A stretch of 64,000 bases of DNA from Aquipseudomonas alcaligenes (GTDB taxonomy: Bacteria; Pseudomonadota; Gammaproteobacteria; Pseudomonadales; Pseudomonadaceae): positions 620,001 through 684,000 of the forward strand of contig NZ_FTNW01000003.1 of the NCBI RefSeq assembly GCF_900156545.1, in the 5' to 3' direction. Under the pieces are notes generated by a model that saw nothing but the letters and a program-made list of their open reading frames with translations, made no database searches and was not told where the DNA came from. A program made the translations under genes and the position numbers. Of the stretch, positions 26,214 to 34,573 are shown piece after piece. Positions within the stretch are counted from its first letter, which is position 1; every line of letters begins with the position of its first letter.

Positions 26214-26501
26214 ATGCAAACGCTCAATACCTGTCTGGCCCTGTCGCTGGCCAGTGCCTTGCTCGCCGCGACCCAGTCCGCCAGTGCCGCCGACGCCCCG
26301 GTCAATGCCGGCAAGGAAAAGTGCTACGGCATCTCGCTGGCCGGGCAGAACGACTGCGCCGCCGGCCCCGGTACCTCCTGCGCGGGTACCTCGAAGATCG
26401 ACTACCAGGGCAACGCCTGGAAGCTGGTCCCGGCAGGCACCTGCCTGCAGATCGAAACACCCTTCGGCAAAGGCTCACTCGAGCCCGTGCAGCGGCCCTG
26501 A
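26214..26501 (+). CDS. bufA: Bufferin precursor, DUF2282 (BufA1-like)
   Basis: The 95-aa precursor has a signal peptide ending ASA-A near residue 26 and a core with four cysteines (Cys37, 48, 56, 77) in the DUF2282 spacing: [28 protein letters not shown]. In Caulobacter the MNIO enzyme converts such cysteines to thiooxazoles and the product sequesters periplasmic copper; the same family is gold-induced in Cupriavidus (gig genes). The flanking MNIO and DUF2063 genes support the same assignment here. GAGGAGC precedes the ATG. Confidence 0.9.
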   Translation: MQTLNTCLALSLASALLAATQSASAADAPVNAGKEKCYGISLAGQNDCAAGPGTSCAGTSKIDYQGNAWKLVPAGTCLQIETPFGKGSLEPVQRP

Positions 26502-26504
26502 ACC

Positions 26505-27374
26505 ATGAACAGTCTCGCGCTCCGTGGCGGTGCCGGTGTGGCGTTCAAGCCGGTGCATTTCGATGCCCTGCTGGCCAACCCGGGGCGCGTCGACTTTATC
26601 GAGGTGCATGCGGAAAACTATTTCGGTGAGGGCGGCCTGCTGCATGCCCAACTCGCCGAGCTGCGCCGGCATCTGCCTCTGTCGGTGCATGGCGTCGGCC
26701 TCTCGCTGGGCGGCGTGGAACCCCTGGACGCTCAGCATCTGCAACGCCTGCGCCGGCTGTGCGAGCGTTACGAGCCCCAACTGGTGTCCGAGCACCTGGC
26801 CTGGTCCGGATACGCCGGCCAGTACCTTGGCGATCTGCTGCCGCTGGCCTACAACGCCACCACGCTGCAGCGGGTGAGCGCGCGCATACAGCAGGTGCAG
26901 GAGGCGCTGGGGCGCACCATCCTGATCGAGAATCCGGCCGTTTACCTGCGTCTGGATGAGTCCGACATGAGCGAGGTGGAGTTTCTCCGTCAGCTTTGCC
27001 GGGATACCGACTGCGGCCTGCTGCTGGATCTGAATAACCTGCTGGTCAGCTGCCACAACTGCGGCGGCAGCCCGGACAATTACCTCAAAGCCTTGCCGAC
27101 TGAACGGGTAGGGGAGCTGCACCTGGCTGGCCATACGCGAATGGCGATTGGCGATGGCACGCTGCTGATCGACGATCACGCCAGTGCGGTGGCCGACGAC
27201 ACCTGGGCCTTGTATGTGCAGTGGCTGCTGCTCGCCGGCCCGCGCCCCAGCCTGATCGAGTGGGACCGCGACTTGCCCGCCTGGAGCACCCTGGCGGCCG
27301 AAGTTGATTGCGCCAGAGCGCTGCAGCAAAGCCCCTACATGCCGCCCTGCGCCGGCCGGGAGAAATACCCATGA
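26505..27374 (+). CDS. bufB: MNIO (DUF692) bufferin-modifying enzyme BufB
   Basis: The 289-aa TIM-barrel protein carries the DUF692/MNIO metal-site segments in order: DFIEVHAENYF, LSVHGVGLSLGG, SEHLAWSG, ILIENPAVYL, GLLLDLNNLLVS and LIEWDRDLP, with the conserved His, Asp and Glu ligands of a di/tri-iron centre. MNIO enzymes oxidise cysteines of RiPP precursors. It starts 3 bp after bufA and overlaps bufC by 4 bp. Confidence 0.93.
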   Translation: MNSLALRGGAGVAFKPVHFDALLANPGRVDFIEVHAENYFGEGGLLHAQLAELRRHLPLSVHGVGLSLGGVEPLDAQHLQRLRRLCERYEPQLVSEHLAWSGYAGQYLGDLLPLAYNATTLQRVSARIQQVQEALGRTILIENPAVYLRLDESDMSEVEFLRQLCRDTDCGLLLDLNNLLVSCHNCGGSPDNYLKALPTERVGELHLAGHTRMAIGDGTLLIDDHASAVADDTWALYVQWLLLAGPRPSLIEWDRDLPAWSTLAAEVDCARALQQSPYMPPCAGREKYP

Positions 27375-28102
27375 CGCCCATGGCTCTGGAGGAATTCAGC
27401 CGGGCGCTGCACAGCGCGGACGCCATTCCGCTGCACCTGGGCGAGTCCGGGGAAGGTGCCTTTGCCCAGCGTTTTGCCGTTTACCGCAACAACGTCCGGG
27501 CGTCCCGTACGGAAGCTCTGCGTCAGGGCTTTCCGGTGCTGGCGCAGTTGCTCGGAGCCGAATATTTCACCGCACTGGCCGCGGTATTCATCCAGCAGCA
27601 TCCACCGGGCTCGGCCGCCCTGCATGAATACGGCGCCGAGCTGGCCGACTATATCGCCGGCTTTCAGCCTCTGAGTGCGCTCGGTTATCTGGCGGACATT
27701 GCCCGACTGGAATGGGCCCGCCTGTGTGCCTTCCATGCTGCTGATGCCCCCGTGCTGAGCCTTGCAGACATTGACCTGGGGGCCCTTACTGAGCGCCTGA
27801 TACAGCCGCTGCACTGGCATCCCTCGGTAACCCTGCTGCGCTCGGAGCATCCGCTGTACCGCCTGTGGGCCAGTCAGCAGGGGGCGGCCGCAGCACCCAA
27901 TGCCCAGGACTGGCCGGCAGAAAACGTGCTGGTCTGGCGTCAGGGGCTGCAGCTGCGCACCGAGCCGCTGGATGTGGTTAGCGTTCAGTTGCTGCAACTG
28001 GCTACGCAGCCCAACTGCCTCCCTGCAGCACTCGCGGAGCATCCGGAGAGGCTTGGTCACCTGCTTCGGCTGATGCATTGGCAGGTGTTTGCTGGCGAAT
28101 AA
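27371..28102 (+). CDS. bufC: DUF2063 partner protein BufC
   Basis: The 243-aa protein starts MALEEFSRALHSAD and has the DUF2063 signature FAVYRNNVRASRTEALRQGFPVLAQLLG, with YLADIARLEWA further on. It is the recognition/partner subunit that works with MNIO enzymes on bufferin precursors. The ATG at 27371 overlaps the stop of bufB (ATGA), so the pair is translationally coupled. The frame is open upstream within bufB but that part is a shadow. Confidence 0.92.
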   Translation: MTPMALEEFSRALHSADAIPLHLGESGEGAFAQRFAVYRNNVRASRTEALRQGFPVLAQLLGAEYFTALAAVFIQQHPPGSAALHEYGAELADYIAGFQPLSALGYLADIARLEWARLCAFHAADAPVLSLADIDLGALTERLIQPLHWHPSVTLLRSEHPLYRLWASQQGAAAAPNAQDWPAENVLVWRQGLQLRTEPLDVVSVQLLQLATQPNCLPAALAEHPERLGHLLRLMHWQVFAGE

Positions 28103-28417
28103 GATTTCAGACCGGGCAGGGGCATTTCTGTCGCCTTTTCGGCGCGGGGATAAGGTTCAAGCGGGGACAGACTTACTGCCTGGCAACTGCTGGGTTTTGC
28201 TATCCGCCGCGATCAAGGTCTAGCGTTACTGCACCCTCCATCCCACCACCGTACCGCTTGTCGAGGTGGCGGTGACGCTCACTTGTGGCATTGTCGCGTT
28301 GCTGCTGTTGGTGCCTGACCGCAACGGCTCGATGGTGCGCAACCGGGGCGTGATGTTGCTACTTCTCTATGCCTTGTTTGTCTGGGCGACATTCAATTCC
28401 TGAATCCGGGGAGTTCT
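28103..28417. other. 315-bp junction between bufferin operon and Ca2+-ATPase
   Basis: No complete gene. It contains a GC hairpin TCGCC-TTTT-CGGCG (about 28131-28144) a short way past bufC, a GCGGGGACAGACTTA motif like those near REP/RAYT-type remnants in gammaproteobacteria, and the truncated transporter end annotated separately. It looks like an old breakpoint. Confidence 0.45.
28224..28403 (+). pseudogene. C-terminal fragment of a membrane transporter (possibly Na+/Ca2+ exchanger family)
   Basis: About 59 codons are open from just after an in-frame TAG to a TGA. The translation contains two hydrophobic segments (LTCGIVALLLLV and VMLLLLYALFVWATF) joined by a basic loop, resembling the last two helices of a CaCA-type antiporter. 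There is no start codon or ribosome site, so it is a remnant. The adjacent Ca2+-type ATPase gives the calcium assignment some support; it remains tentative. Confidence 0.45.
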
Positions 28418-31063
28418 ATGCACAGCGATCCCGATACTGCCTGGCACGCCCTTGCGAAAAGTGAGGTTACCGCCCTGCTGGCTTCCGATGCTGCGCAGGG
28501 CTTGGCTGCAGCGGATGCCGATGAGCGTCTTGCGGCTCATGGCCCTAACCGCCTTGCCGAGAAACCAGCACGGCCCGCCTGGCTGAAATTCCTCGATCAG
28601 TTTAAGAGCCTGCTGGTGATCATCCTGCTTGGCGCGGCGCTGTTGGCGGGTGCGATTGGCGATCTCAAGGATGCCGTAGTGATTGCCATCGTCGTGCTAC
28701 TCAACGCGGGTCTTGGGTTCTTTCAAGAATATCGGGCGGAAGCGGCACTGGCGGCATTGAAGAACATGCTGGCGCCAACGGCTCGGGTGAAACGGCGCAT
28801 CAACGGCGACAGCAAAGTGCAGTTGATCGAGGCGGTTAATCTGGTGCCGGGGGATATCCTGCTGCTCGAAGCGGGTGACCGTGTACCTGCCGATGCGCGC
28901 GTCCTAGCTGCGCACAGCGCGGAGGTTGCCGAGGCAGTGCTGACGGGTGAGTCGCATGCCGTTGCAAAGTTGCCTGATGCGGTCGATATCAAGTCGGCTC
29001 TTGCTGAGCGCCACGACATGCTGTTCATGAATACGGTTGTCACCCGTGGCCGGCTGGAGGCGATTGTCACGGCCACCGGCATGCACACCGAGATGGGCCG
29101 GTTGGCCAGTCTGCTGGCCGAGACCGCCGAAGGCGAGACGCCGCTTCAACGGCAACTCGACACCCTCGGCAAACGCTTGGCGCTGATAGCCTGCGTTGTG
29201 GTCGGGCTGATGTTCGTCATGGGGCTTATGCGTGGTGACGATCTGGTGCATACGGCGATGACCGCCATTGCGCTCGCCGTGGCTGCCATTCCCGAGGGCC
29301 TGCCGGCCGTGGTGACGGTTACGCTGGCGCTCGGTATGCATCGCATGGCAAAGCGCAATGCCATCGTCAAGAAGCTCGCTGCTGTCGAGACCCTGGGCTG
29401 CACCACGGTGATCTGTTCCGATAAAACCGGCACCCTGACACTCAACCAGATGACTGCCCGTGCACTGTACTGCCATGGCCGTCGTTATCCTGTCAGCGGC
29501 GAGGGTTATGGTAGTGAAGGTGTCATTCAGCGTCAGGACGCCAGTGGTGACCTGCGCGATGTGTTATTGCCAGCGGCGTTGTGTGTCGATGCGCGCATTC
29601 GGGATGCTCAACTGATTGGCGATCCCACCGAAGGTGCCTTGCTGGCACTGGCGGCGAAGGCGGGGTTGGATGCTGACGGGCTGCTGGAGCATCTGCCGCG
29701 TATCGCCGAAATCCCCTTCGACTCCGCCAACAAGTACATGGCGACCTTCCATCACGACGGCGACCGCGTACTCCTGTGTGTGAAGGGGGCGCCCGATGTC
29801 TTGCTGGCGCGCTCCACGTTAGACGAAACGGCCCGGGCCAGTTTTATTGAGGAGAACGCGGCACTGGCTAACGCGGCATTGCGTGTGCTGGCGTTGGCCA
29901 GTCGCGAAATTCCTGCCGCAGACTTCGATCCAGCCGCAGACTTGCTGCCTTGGGTTAATGATCTGAACCTGCAGGCCCTGGTTGGCATCATTGATCCACC
30001 GCGCGCGGAGGCGCGCGAGGCCATTGCCATCTGTCACGAGGCCGGCATTCAGGTGAAGATGATTACCGGCGACCACTGTGTCACCGCTGCAGCAATTGCA
30101 CGCGAACTCGGTCTGTCAGGTGAGGCGCACGAGGGGCGGGAGCTGGACGGCCTGACTCAAGCGCAAATCGCGGCGTTGGTGGAAAAGAGCGCCGTCTTCG
30201 CACGTGTTGCGCCCGAACACAAGATGCGCATCGTGGAGGCACTTCAGGCCAGCGGGCATGTTGTTGCCATGACCGGTGACGGCGTCAACGACGCCCCGGC
30301 GCTAAAGACGGCCGATATCGGCGTGGCCATGGGGATCACCGGTACCGAGGTGACCAAGGAAGCTGCGACGCTGGTTCTGACCGACGACAACTTCGCTTCC
30401 ATCGTGCGTGCGGTCGAGGAGGGGCGCACCATCTACGACAATATCGTGAAGTTTGTGCGCTTCCAGCTGTCCACCAACATCGGCGCCATCCTTACTGTGC
30501 TGGGTGCGCCTTTCCTCGGTTTCGCCACGCCTTTCACGGCCATTCAGATTCTCTGGGTGAATATCATCGTGGACGGCCCGCCGGCCATGACCCTCGGCGT
30601 CGAACCGGGCCGGCCGGGCATCATGCGGGAGCGGCCTCGTGCGAATGATGCATCCATCCTTTCATGGGAACGCATATGGCGTATTGGGTTGTACGGCCTG
30701 ACCATGGCCGCCGGCACGCTCGCCGTGTATGCGTGGGGCCTGACGATACTCGGCGATGCAGCGAAAGCAACCACGCTGGCATTCACGACCTTCGTATTGT
30801 TCCAGTTCTTCAACATCTTCAACGCCCGCGCCGAGCATGGAAGTGCCTTCAATCGGCAGTTCTTCAGCAACGGCAAGCTCTGGTTGGCCCTGATGGCCGT
30901 CATCATCCTCCAGGTTGTCGCCGTGCATTGGGCGCCTGCGCAAGCGGTGTTCGATACCGTCGACCTGACGGCGTTTGAATGGATCGTGTCAGTAGCAGTG
31001 GCATCGACCACCTTGGTTCTTGAAGAGGTGCGCAAGCTTTTCTTGCGGCTGCTCGGTCGATGA
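28418..31063 (+). CDS. Cation P-type ATPase, type IIA-like (Ca2+)
   Basis: The 881-aa pump has an N-terminal cation ATPase domain, TGES in the actuator domain (VLTGESHAVAK), PEGLPAVVT in the fourth helix, the phosphorylation motif CSDKTGTLTLNQ (Asp335), MTGDGVNDAPALK in the P domain and LWVNIIVDGPPAM in helix 6. PEGLPA in TM4 and N..D in TM6 are calcium-pump residues. It exports Ca2+ (or Mn2+) from the cytoplasm. Codon use is somewhat less G/C-biased than the flanks. The previous gene fragment may be the remains of a calcium antiporter. Confidence 0.9.
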   Translation: MHSDPDTAWHALAKSEVTALLASDAAQGLAAADADERLAAHGPNRLAEKPARPAWLKFLDQFKSLLVIILLGAALLAGAIGDLKDAVVIAIVVLLNAGLGFFQEYRAEAALAALKNMLAPTARVKRRINGDSKVQLIEAVNLVPGDILLLEAGDRVPADARVLAAHSAEVAEAVLTGESHAVAKLPDAVDIKSALAERHDMLFMNTVVTRGRLEAIVTATGMHTEMGRLASLLAETAEGETPLQRQLDTLGKRLALIACVVVGLMFVMGLMRGDDLVHTAMTAIALAVAAIPEGLPAVVTVTLALGMHRMAKRNAIVKKLAAVETLGCTTVICSDKTGTLTLNQMTARALYCHGRRYPVSGEGYGSEGVIQRQDASGDLRDVLLPAALCVDARIRDAQLIGDPTEGALLALAAKAGLDADGLLEHLPRIAEIPFDSANKYMATFHHDGDRVLLCVKGAPDVLLARSTLDETARASFIEENAALANAALRVLALASREIPAADFDPAADLLPWVNDLNLQALVGIIDPPRAEAREAIAICHEAGIQVKMITGDHCVTAAAIARELGLSGEAHEGRELDGLTQAQIAALVEKSAVFARVAPEHKMRIVEALQASGHVVAMTGDGVNDAPALKTADIGVAMGITGTEVTKEAATLVLTDDNFASIVRAVEEGRTIYDNIVKFVRFQLSTNIGAILTVLGAPFLGFATPFTAIQILWVNIIVDGPPAMTLGVEPGRPGIMRERPRANDASILSWERIWRIGLYGLTMAAGTLAVYAWGLTILGDAAKATTLAFTTFVLFQFFNIFNARAEHGSAFNRQFFSNGKLWLALMAVIILQVVAVHWAPAQAVFDTVDLTAFEWIVSVAVASTTLVLEEVRKLFLRLLGR

Positions 31064-31255
31064 ATGCTGCACTGAGTCAGTTTCACTGTGTTTTGGCGGG
31101 TGCTCCGTTTGCGCTCGCGCGGCCCGGCTGCCGGGTGTGCGCAAGATCAAGGATGCCGGTGTTTCCATGTATGAGGCCATGCGGGAAAAGCCTTTAGGCG
31201 CTGCCGCCAGTCGCTCAAGCTTCGCTCTGCTGCGGTCTTGTGCTGACCACTAAAA

Positions 31256-31285
31256 AGCCCCTGAGCAGGACTCCGCTCAGGGGCT
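31256..31285 (-). terminator. Intrinsic terminator
   Basis: An 11-bp perfect stem AGCCCCTGAGC/GCTCAGGGGCT, with AAAAA on its left side, gives a T run on the minus strand 16 bp past the stop of the repeat-containing secreted protein gene. Confidence 0.85.
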
Positions 31286-31301
31286 GGTGGGGGCGCAGGG
31301 A

Positions 31302-31631
31302 TCACGCGTTGCGTGCGGCCAGCAGTCGATCGGTACCGCCCTCAGCCACATCAAGCTGACGCTTGAACCAGTAGAGGCGGCTGCGCTCGCTGCCGTCCTC
31401 TGCCAGTTGCGCATCTTCATGGCTCTGGCTGTCGCTGCGTTGCTGGCGCTGATGCGACCGCTCGCTGCCATCTTCGGCCAGCCGCTGCAGCTTGCTGGCC
31501 GCAGGGGCTGCATTGAGTTTCAGGCGGTCGCTGCCGTCAGCGGCGAAGGACGACGCGCTGCCAAGGGTGATGAGGCTGCCGAGCAGCAGGGCAGTGGCAA
31601 CGAAGCGGTTTTGGCGAGTAGTGTTTTGCAT
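31302..31631 (-). CDS. Small secreted protein with four A(E)DGS-E/D-R repeats
   Basis: The 109-aa protein has a signal peptide (FVATALLLGSLITLGSASSFA) and a polar mature part built around four copies of a short motif: ADGSDRL, AEDGSERSH, AEDGSERSR and AEGGTDRL, spaced by Gln/Arg/Ser-rich linkers. Small Pseudomonas periplasmic proteins with one AEGGSDR-like motif right after the signal peptide are known to me (the PtrA-like group, metal-responsive), but four copies are unusual. The function is unknown. It is monocistronic with its own terminator and an AT-rich promoter region. Confidence 0.7.
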   Translation of the reverse strand: MQNTTRQNRFVATALLLGSLITLGSASSFAADGSDRLKLNAAPAASKLQRLAEDGSERSHQRQQRSDSQSHEDAQLAEDGSERSRLYWFKRQLDVAEGGTDRLLAARNA

Positions 31632-31945
31632 GACGAGATCCTCAGGTTGGGTGCCGTTTCCGGCGTTGAGGAAAGTTTCTCAGTCTCGTTGATTTGGAAG
31701 AATAGCCGGATATATAACTTCACTATTCCGATTTTTGAAATTGATGGGCGGCAATTGCCAGCAAATCAGTGTCTGATTTCGTGGCTGACGGTCTGGATGC
31801 CAGGGCCTTTTTGGCCCTTGTGAGCCGGGGCGGGTGCTGGGTGCGTAAGGCCACCCGCCGCTCCCTCAGTGAAACTCGGCTACTGCTCGTGCTGTCTGCA
31901 CAGAGCCTGTACAGATGGCGCGATGAGCGATTCGGGAGCAAGCCA
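31632..31945. other. 314-bp divergent promoter region
   Basis: It contains an AT-rich stretch (about 31700-31745, with TATATA) likely to hold the promoter of the minus-strand repeat protein, and a hairpin AGGGCC-TTTTT-GGCCCT (31802-31818). No RNA gene or mobile element was recognised. Confidence 0.45.
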
Positions 31946-32692
31946 ATGCAACGATCAACATGCTGTTTGGGCTGCTTTCTGCTGGTACTGGCCGGTTGTA
32001 GCCATGACGAGCAGGGCGACTATCAGTCTCCCGTCGGCCACTACGACCTGTCGCACTGGAAGCTGACCCTTCCGGACGACGATGCCAGCGAGGTCTCCAG
32101 CGCCAAGCTGCGTGCCGGCTATGCCTCGCGCTATTTCCACTTGGCGGACAACGGCGCCCTGGTCTTCCTGGCACCAGCCGGTGGCGGCAGCACCGAGAAC
32201 TCCGACTACCCGCGCGCCGAGCTGCGCGAGCTGCTCGACCCGGAGGATGACAATCGCAACTGGTCGGGTAGCGGTTTCCACCAGTTGCAGGCCAGCGCCC
32301 GCGTGCTGAGTGCGCCGAGCACGCAGAAGATCATTGTCGGGCAGGTGCATGGCTTCGACGCTCGCCCGCTGATCAAGCTGCAGTGGCAGAAGGGCCGGAT
32401 CAAGGCGCTGATCAAGCGCCACCCGCAGGGCAGTAACGAGGACATCAGTCATGTCTTCGCCACGCCGGTGGGCAATGATCTGTTCTCCTACCGCATCGAG
32501 GTGCGCGACGGCCTGCTGGCGGTGGAGGTGAACGGCGAGCGGATCGAGCACGACTTCTTCCGCGAAGACCCGGCCTGGCGCGATGTCGGCTTTTATTTCA
32601 AGGCCGGTGCCTATGTACAGGACGACGAGGAGGATGGCGCCGACGATGTCGGCGAGGTGCAGTTCACCCAGCTCAGCGTGCGCCACGACTAG
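31946..32692 (+). CDS. Polysaccharide lyase family 7 (alginate lyase) lipoprotein
   Basis: The 248-aa protein has a lipoprotein signal (LLVLAGCS) and the three PL7 catalytic signatures: YPRAELREL (R-x-E-L-R), VGQVHG (Q-x-H) and YFKAGAYVQ. It cleaves alginate-type uronates by beta-elimination and is probably anchored to the outer membrane. At about 225 mature residues it is a single-domain family-5-like PL7. The in-frame upstream stretch is ignored since the lipobox fixes the start at 31946. No alginate gene cluster is adjacent. Confidence 0.9.
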   Translation: MQRSTCCLGCFLLVLAGCSHDEQGDYQSPVGHYDLSHWKLTLPDDDASEVSSAKLRAGYASRYFHLADNGALVFLAPAGGGSTENSDYPRAELRELLDPEDDNRNWSGSGFHQLQASARVLSAPSTQKIIVGQVHGFDARPLIKLQWQKGRIKALIKRHPQGSNEDISHVFATPVGNDLFSYRIEVRDGLLAVEVNGERIEHDFFREDPAWRDVGFYFKAGAYVQDDEEDGADDVGEVQFTQLSVRHD

Positions 32693-32738
32693 CCGGCAGC
32701 TATCCTATGCGCCCGTTCCGCCTGTCCAGGATCACCTC

Positions 32739-33275
32739 ATGCAAGCCCAGCTCCTCGAACTCATTACCCTGATCAGCTCCGGCTGCATGACCGACGAGGA
32801 AATCGCCCGCATCGCCGAAGAGGCCGCCCAGGCCTATGCCGACCCGGCAGCCTTTCTCGCCGCCAATCCGGACATCAACTATGACGATGATTTCCCCATT
32901 CCGCTGGGCGAGTGGGTGGTGATCGGCAGCCTGCCGGATACCGTGCTGTTTCAGGCCGACGACTACGAGGCCCTGCTGGCGCAGATCATCGACTCCTTCG
33001 GCCCGAGCGTGACCTTCAACATCAAGCCCAAGCAGCTGGCCAAGGTCGAGCCGCTCAAGGCGCTCAACCGCATCCAGGTGCAGCTCTCCGCGCTGTACAA
33101 GGAGAAGGGCGGCTACGTGCTGGTGGATCTCAGCGAGCCGCTGGACGATGAGCTGCAGTGCGTGCTCGTCTACACCAGCGACCTGCCGCGTGTGCTCGAA
33201 CTGGCCGTGGAAATCGGCATCTATGCGGCGCCGGCCTACGAGGCGTTGAAGGCCGAGCTGGATCAGTCGAACTAG
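32739..33275 (+). CDS. Conserved hypothetical protein
   Basis: The 178-aa soluble acidic protein begins MQAQLLELITLISSGCMTDEEIARIAEE. I do not recognise a named domain. It contains a repeated acidic pattern and no signal peptide. GGATCACCTC precedes the ATG. It lies 46 bp after the alginate lyase gene, in the same direction, but nothing in sequence links the functions. Confidence 0.7.
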   Translation: MQAQLLELITLISSGCMTDEEIARIAEEAAQAYADPAAFLAANPDINYDDDFPIPLGEWVVIGSLPDTVLFQADDYEALLAQIIDSFGPSVTFNIKPKQLAKVEPLKALNRIQVQLSALYKEKGGYVLVDLSEPLDDELQCVLVYTSDLPRVLELAVEIGIYAAPAYEALKAELDQSN

Positions 33276-33387
33276 CCTCCGGCCCTCACCGCGCCAGCCG
33301 CACGGTGACAGGTGTCCGGAAGCTGACTTCACTGCTCGACGCCACGTATCCGGGGTACCGGGCGGTGCGCGCCAAGTCTGCCCGTGT

Positions 33388-34158
33388 TTACAGGCTGAAG
33401 CCGCCATCAATGGGGATGATGGTGCCGGTCATGTAGGCGCCGGCTGCGCTGCACAGACTGATGGCCAGGGCGGCCATCTCTTCCTCGCGTCCCCAGCGTT
33501 GCATGGGGATATGCGCCACGTCCTCGGCCATGGCCGCCTCGTCGCCGGCGATGTGGCGGGTCATCTTGCTCGGGAAGCGGCCGGGGGCGATCACGTTGAC
33601 GTTGATCTGCTCACTCACCAGTTCCTTGGCCAGGATACGCGACAGCTGGTGCAGCGCTGCTTTGCTCGGGCCATAGGCGTAGGCCTGTTCGCCGAACGCA
33701 CTGATGCCGGCCACCGAACCGATGTTGATCACCCGCGCCGGGCTTTGCGCGCTGCCGGCCTTGCGCAGTAGCGGCAGCAGTTGCTGGATGCAGCTGAACA
33801 CGGCGGTGACATTGAGCTGCATGACCTTCTCCCAGCCTTTCACGGGATAGCTTTCCAGCGGCGCGCCCCAGGTGGTGCCGGCGTTGTTGACCAGGATATC
33901 GAGCTGCCCGATGCGGCCGCTCAGCTCCTCGGCCAGGGCGCGTGCGCCGTCTTCGCTGGCAAGGTCGGCGGCCAGGCCGATGCATTCGCCATGTACCGCG
34001 AGCTCCTCGGCGGCCTCGAGGCAGGCGGCGCCATCACGGGCGCAGATGAATACGCGGGCGCCGGCTTCGAGCAGGCCTTGGGCAATCATCCGACCGATGC
34101 CGCGGCTGCCGCCGGTCACCAGAGCGGTGCGGCCTTGCAGGCTGAAGTAGGGATGCAT
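33388..34158 (-). CDS. rhlG: RhlG, NADPH-dependent beta-ketoacyl reductase
   Basis: The 256-aa SDR protein is the same length as P. aeruginosa RhlG and matches it closely from memory (MHPYFSLQGRTALVTGGSRGIG, INIGSVAGISAFGEQAYAYGPSKAA, TGTIIPIDGGFSL). TGxxxGxG, Ser-Tyr-Lys and NNAG are all present. RhlG reduces beta-ketoacyl substrates and has been linked to rhamnolipid/PHA precursor supply, though that role is disputed. No rhamnolipid genes are nearby. Confidence 0.9.
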   Translation of the reverse strand: MHPYFSLQGRTALVTGGSRGIGRMIAQGLLEAGARVFICARDGAACLEAAEELAVHGECIGLAADLASEDGARALAEELSGRIGQLDILVNNAGTTWGAPLESYPVKGWEKVMQLNVTAVFSCIQQLLPLLRKAGSAQSPARVINIGSVAGISAFGEQAYAYGPSKAALHQLSRILAKELVSEQINVNVIAPGRFPSKMTRHIAGDEAAMAEDVAHIPMQRWGREEEMAALAISLCSAAGAYMTGTIIPIDGGFSL

Positions 34159-34248
34159 GACGGTTCCTCGCGAGTCAGGGACAAGCCCTTACCCTAAACG
34201 AGGCGGCGGCAGGCGAGAGTGTTTATAGCCGGCGCAAATGCCTGGGCA

Positions 34249-34467
34249 TCAGCGGTGACGCTGGCGCAGCGGCTCCAGCAGGGCATTCAGGCCGTTGTGG
34301 TCGATCTCGTGCATCAGCGCCAGCAGGCGGCCCAGTTCGCCCTTGGGAAAGCCCTGGCGGGCGAACCAGGCCAGGTAGTGGCCGGGCAGGTCGGCGAGCA
34401 GGCGGCCCTGGTATTTGCCGAAGGGCATGCTGCGGGTCACCAGCAGCAGGAGGTCATCGGGGTTCAT
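34249..34467 (-). CDS. DUF3820 family small protein
   Basis: The 72-aa protein reads MPFGKYQGRLLADLPGHYLAWFARQGFPKGELGRLLALMHEI, the DUF3820 signature (MPFGKYKG...LPxxYLxWF). Family members are often near or fused to exonuclease-like proteins; the function is unknown. It is divergent from the dGTPase-like gene. Confidence 0.85.
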   Translation of the reverse strand: MNPDDLLLLVTRSMPFGKYQGRLLADLPGHYLAWFARQGFPKGELGRLLALMHEIDHNGLNALLEPLRQRHR

Positions 34468-34573
34468 GGTGGCGTCAGGCGGTGAAGGGCCGCACAGCAT
34501 AACCTGCCGCGCGGCTAGCCGGGGCGGCGGCTGGCGCGTTAGGCTGCCGGCTGATCGGCAAGGAGCGAGTGCC

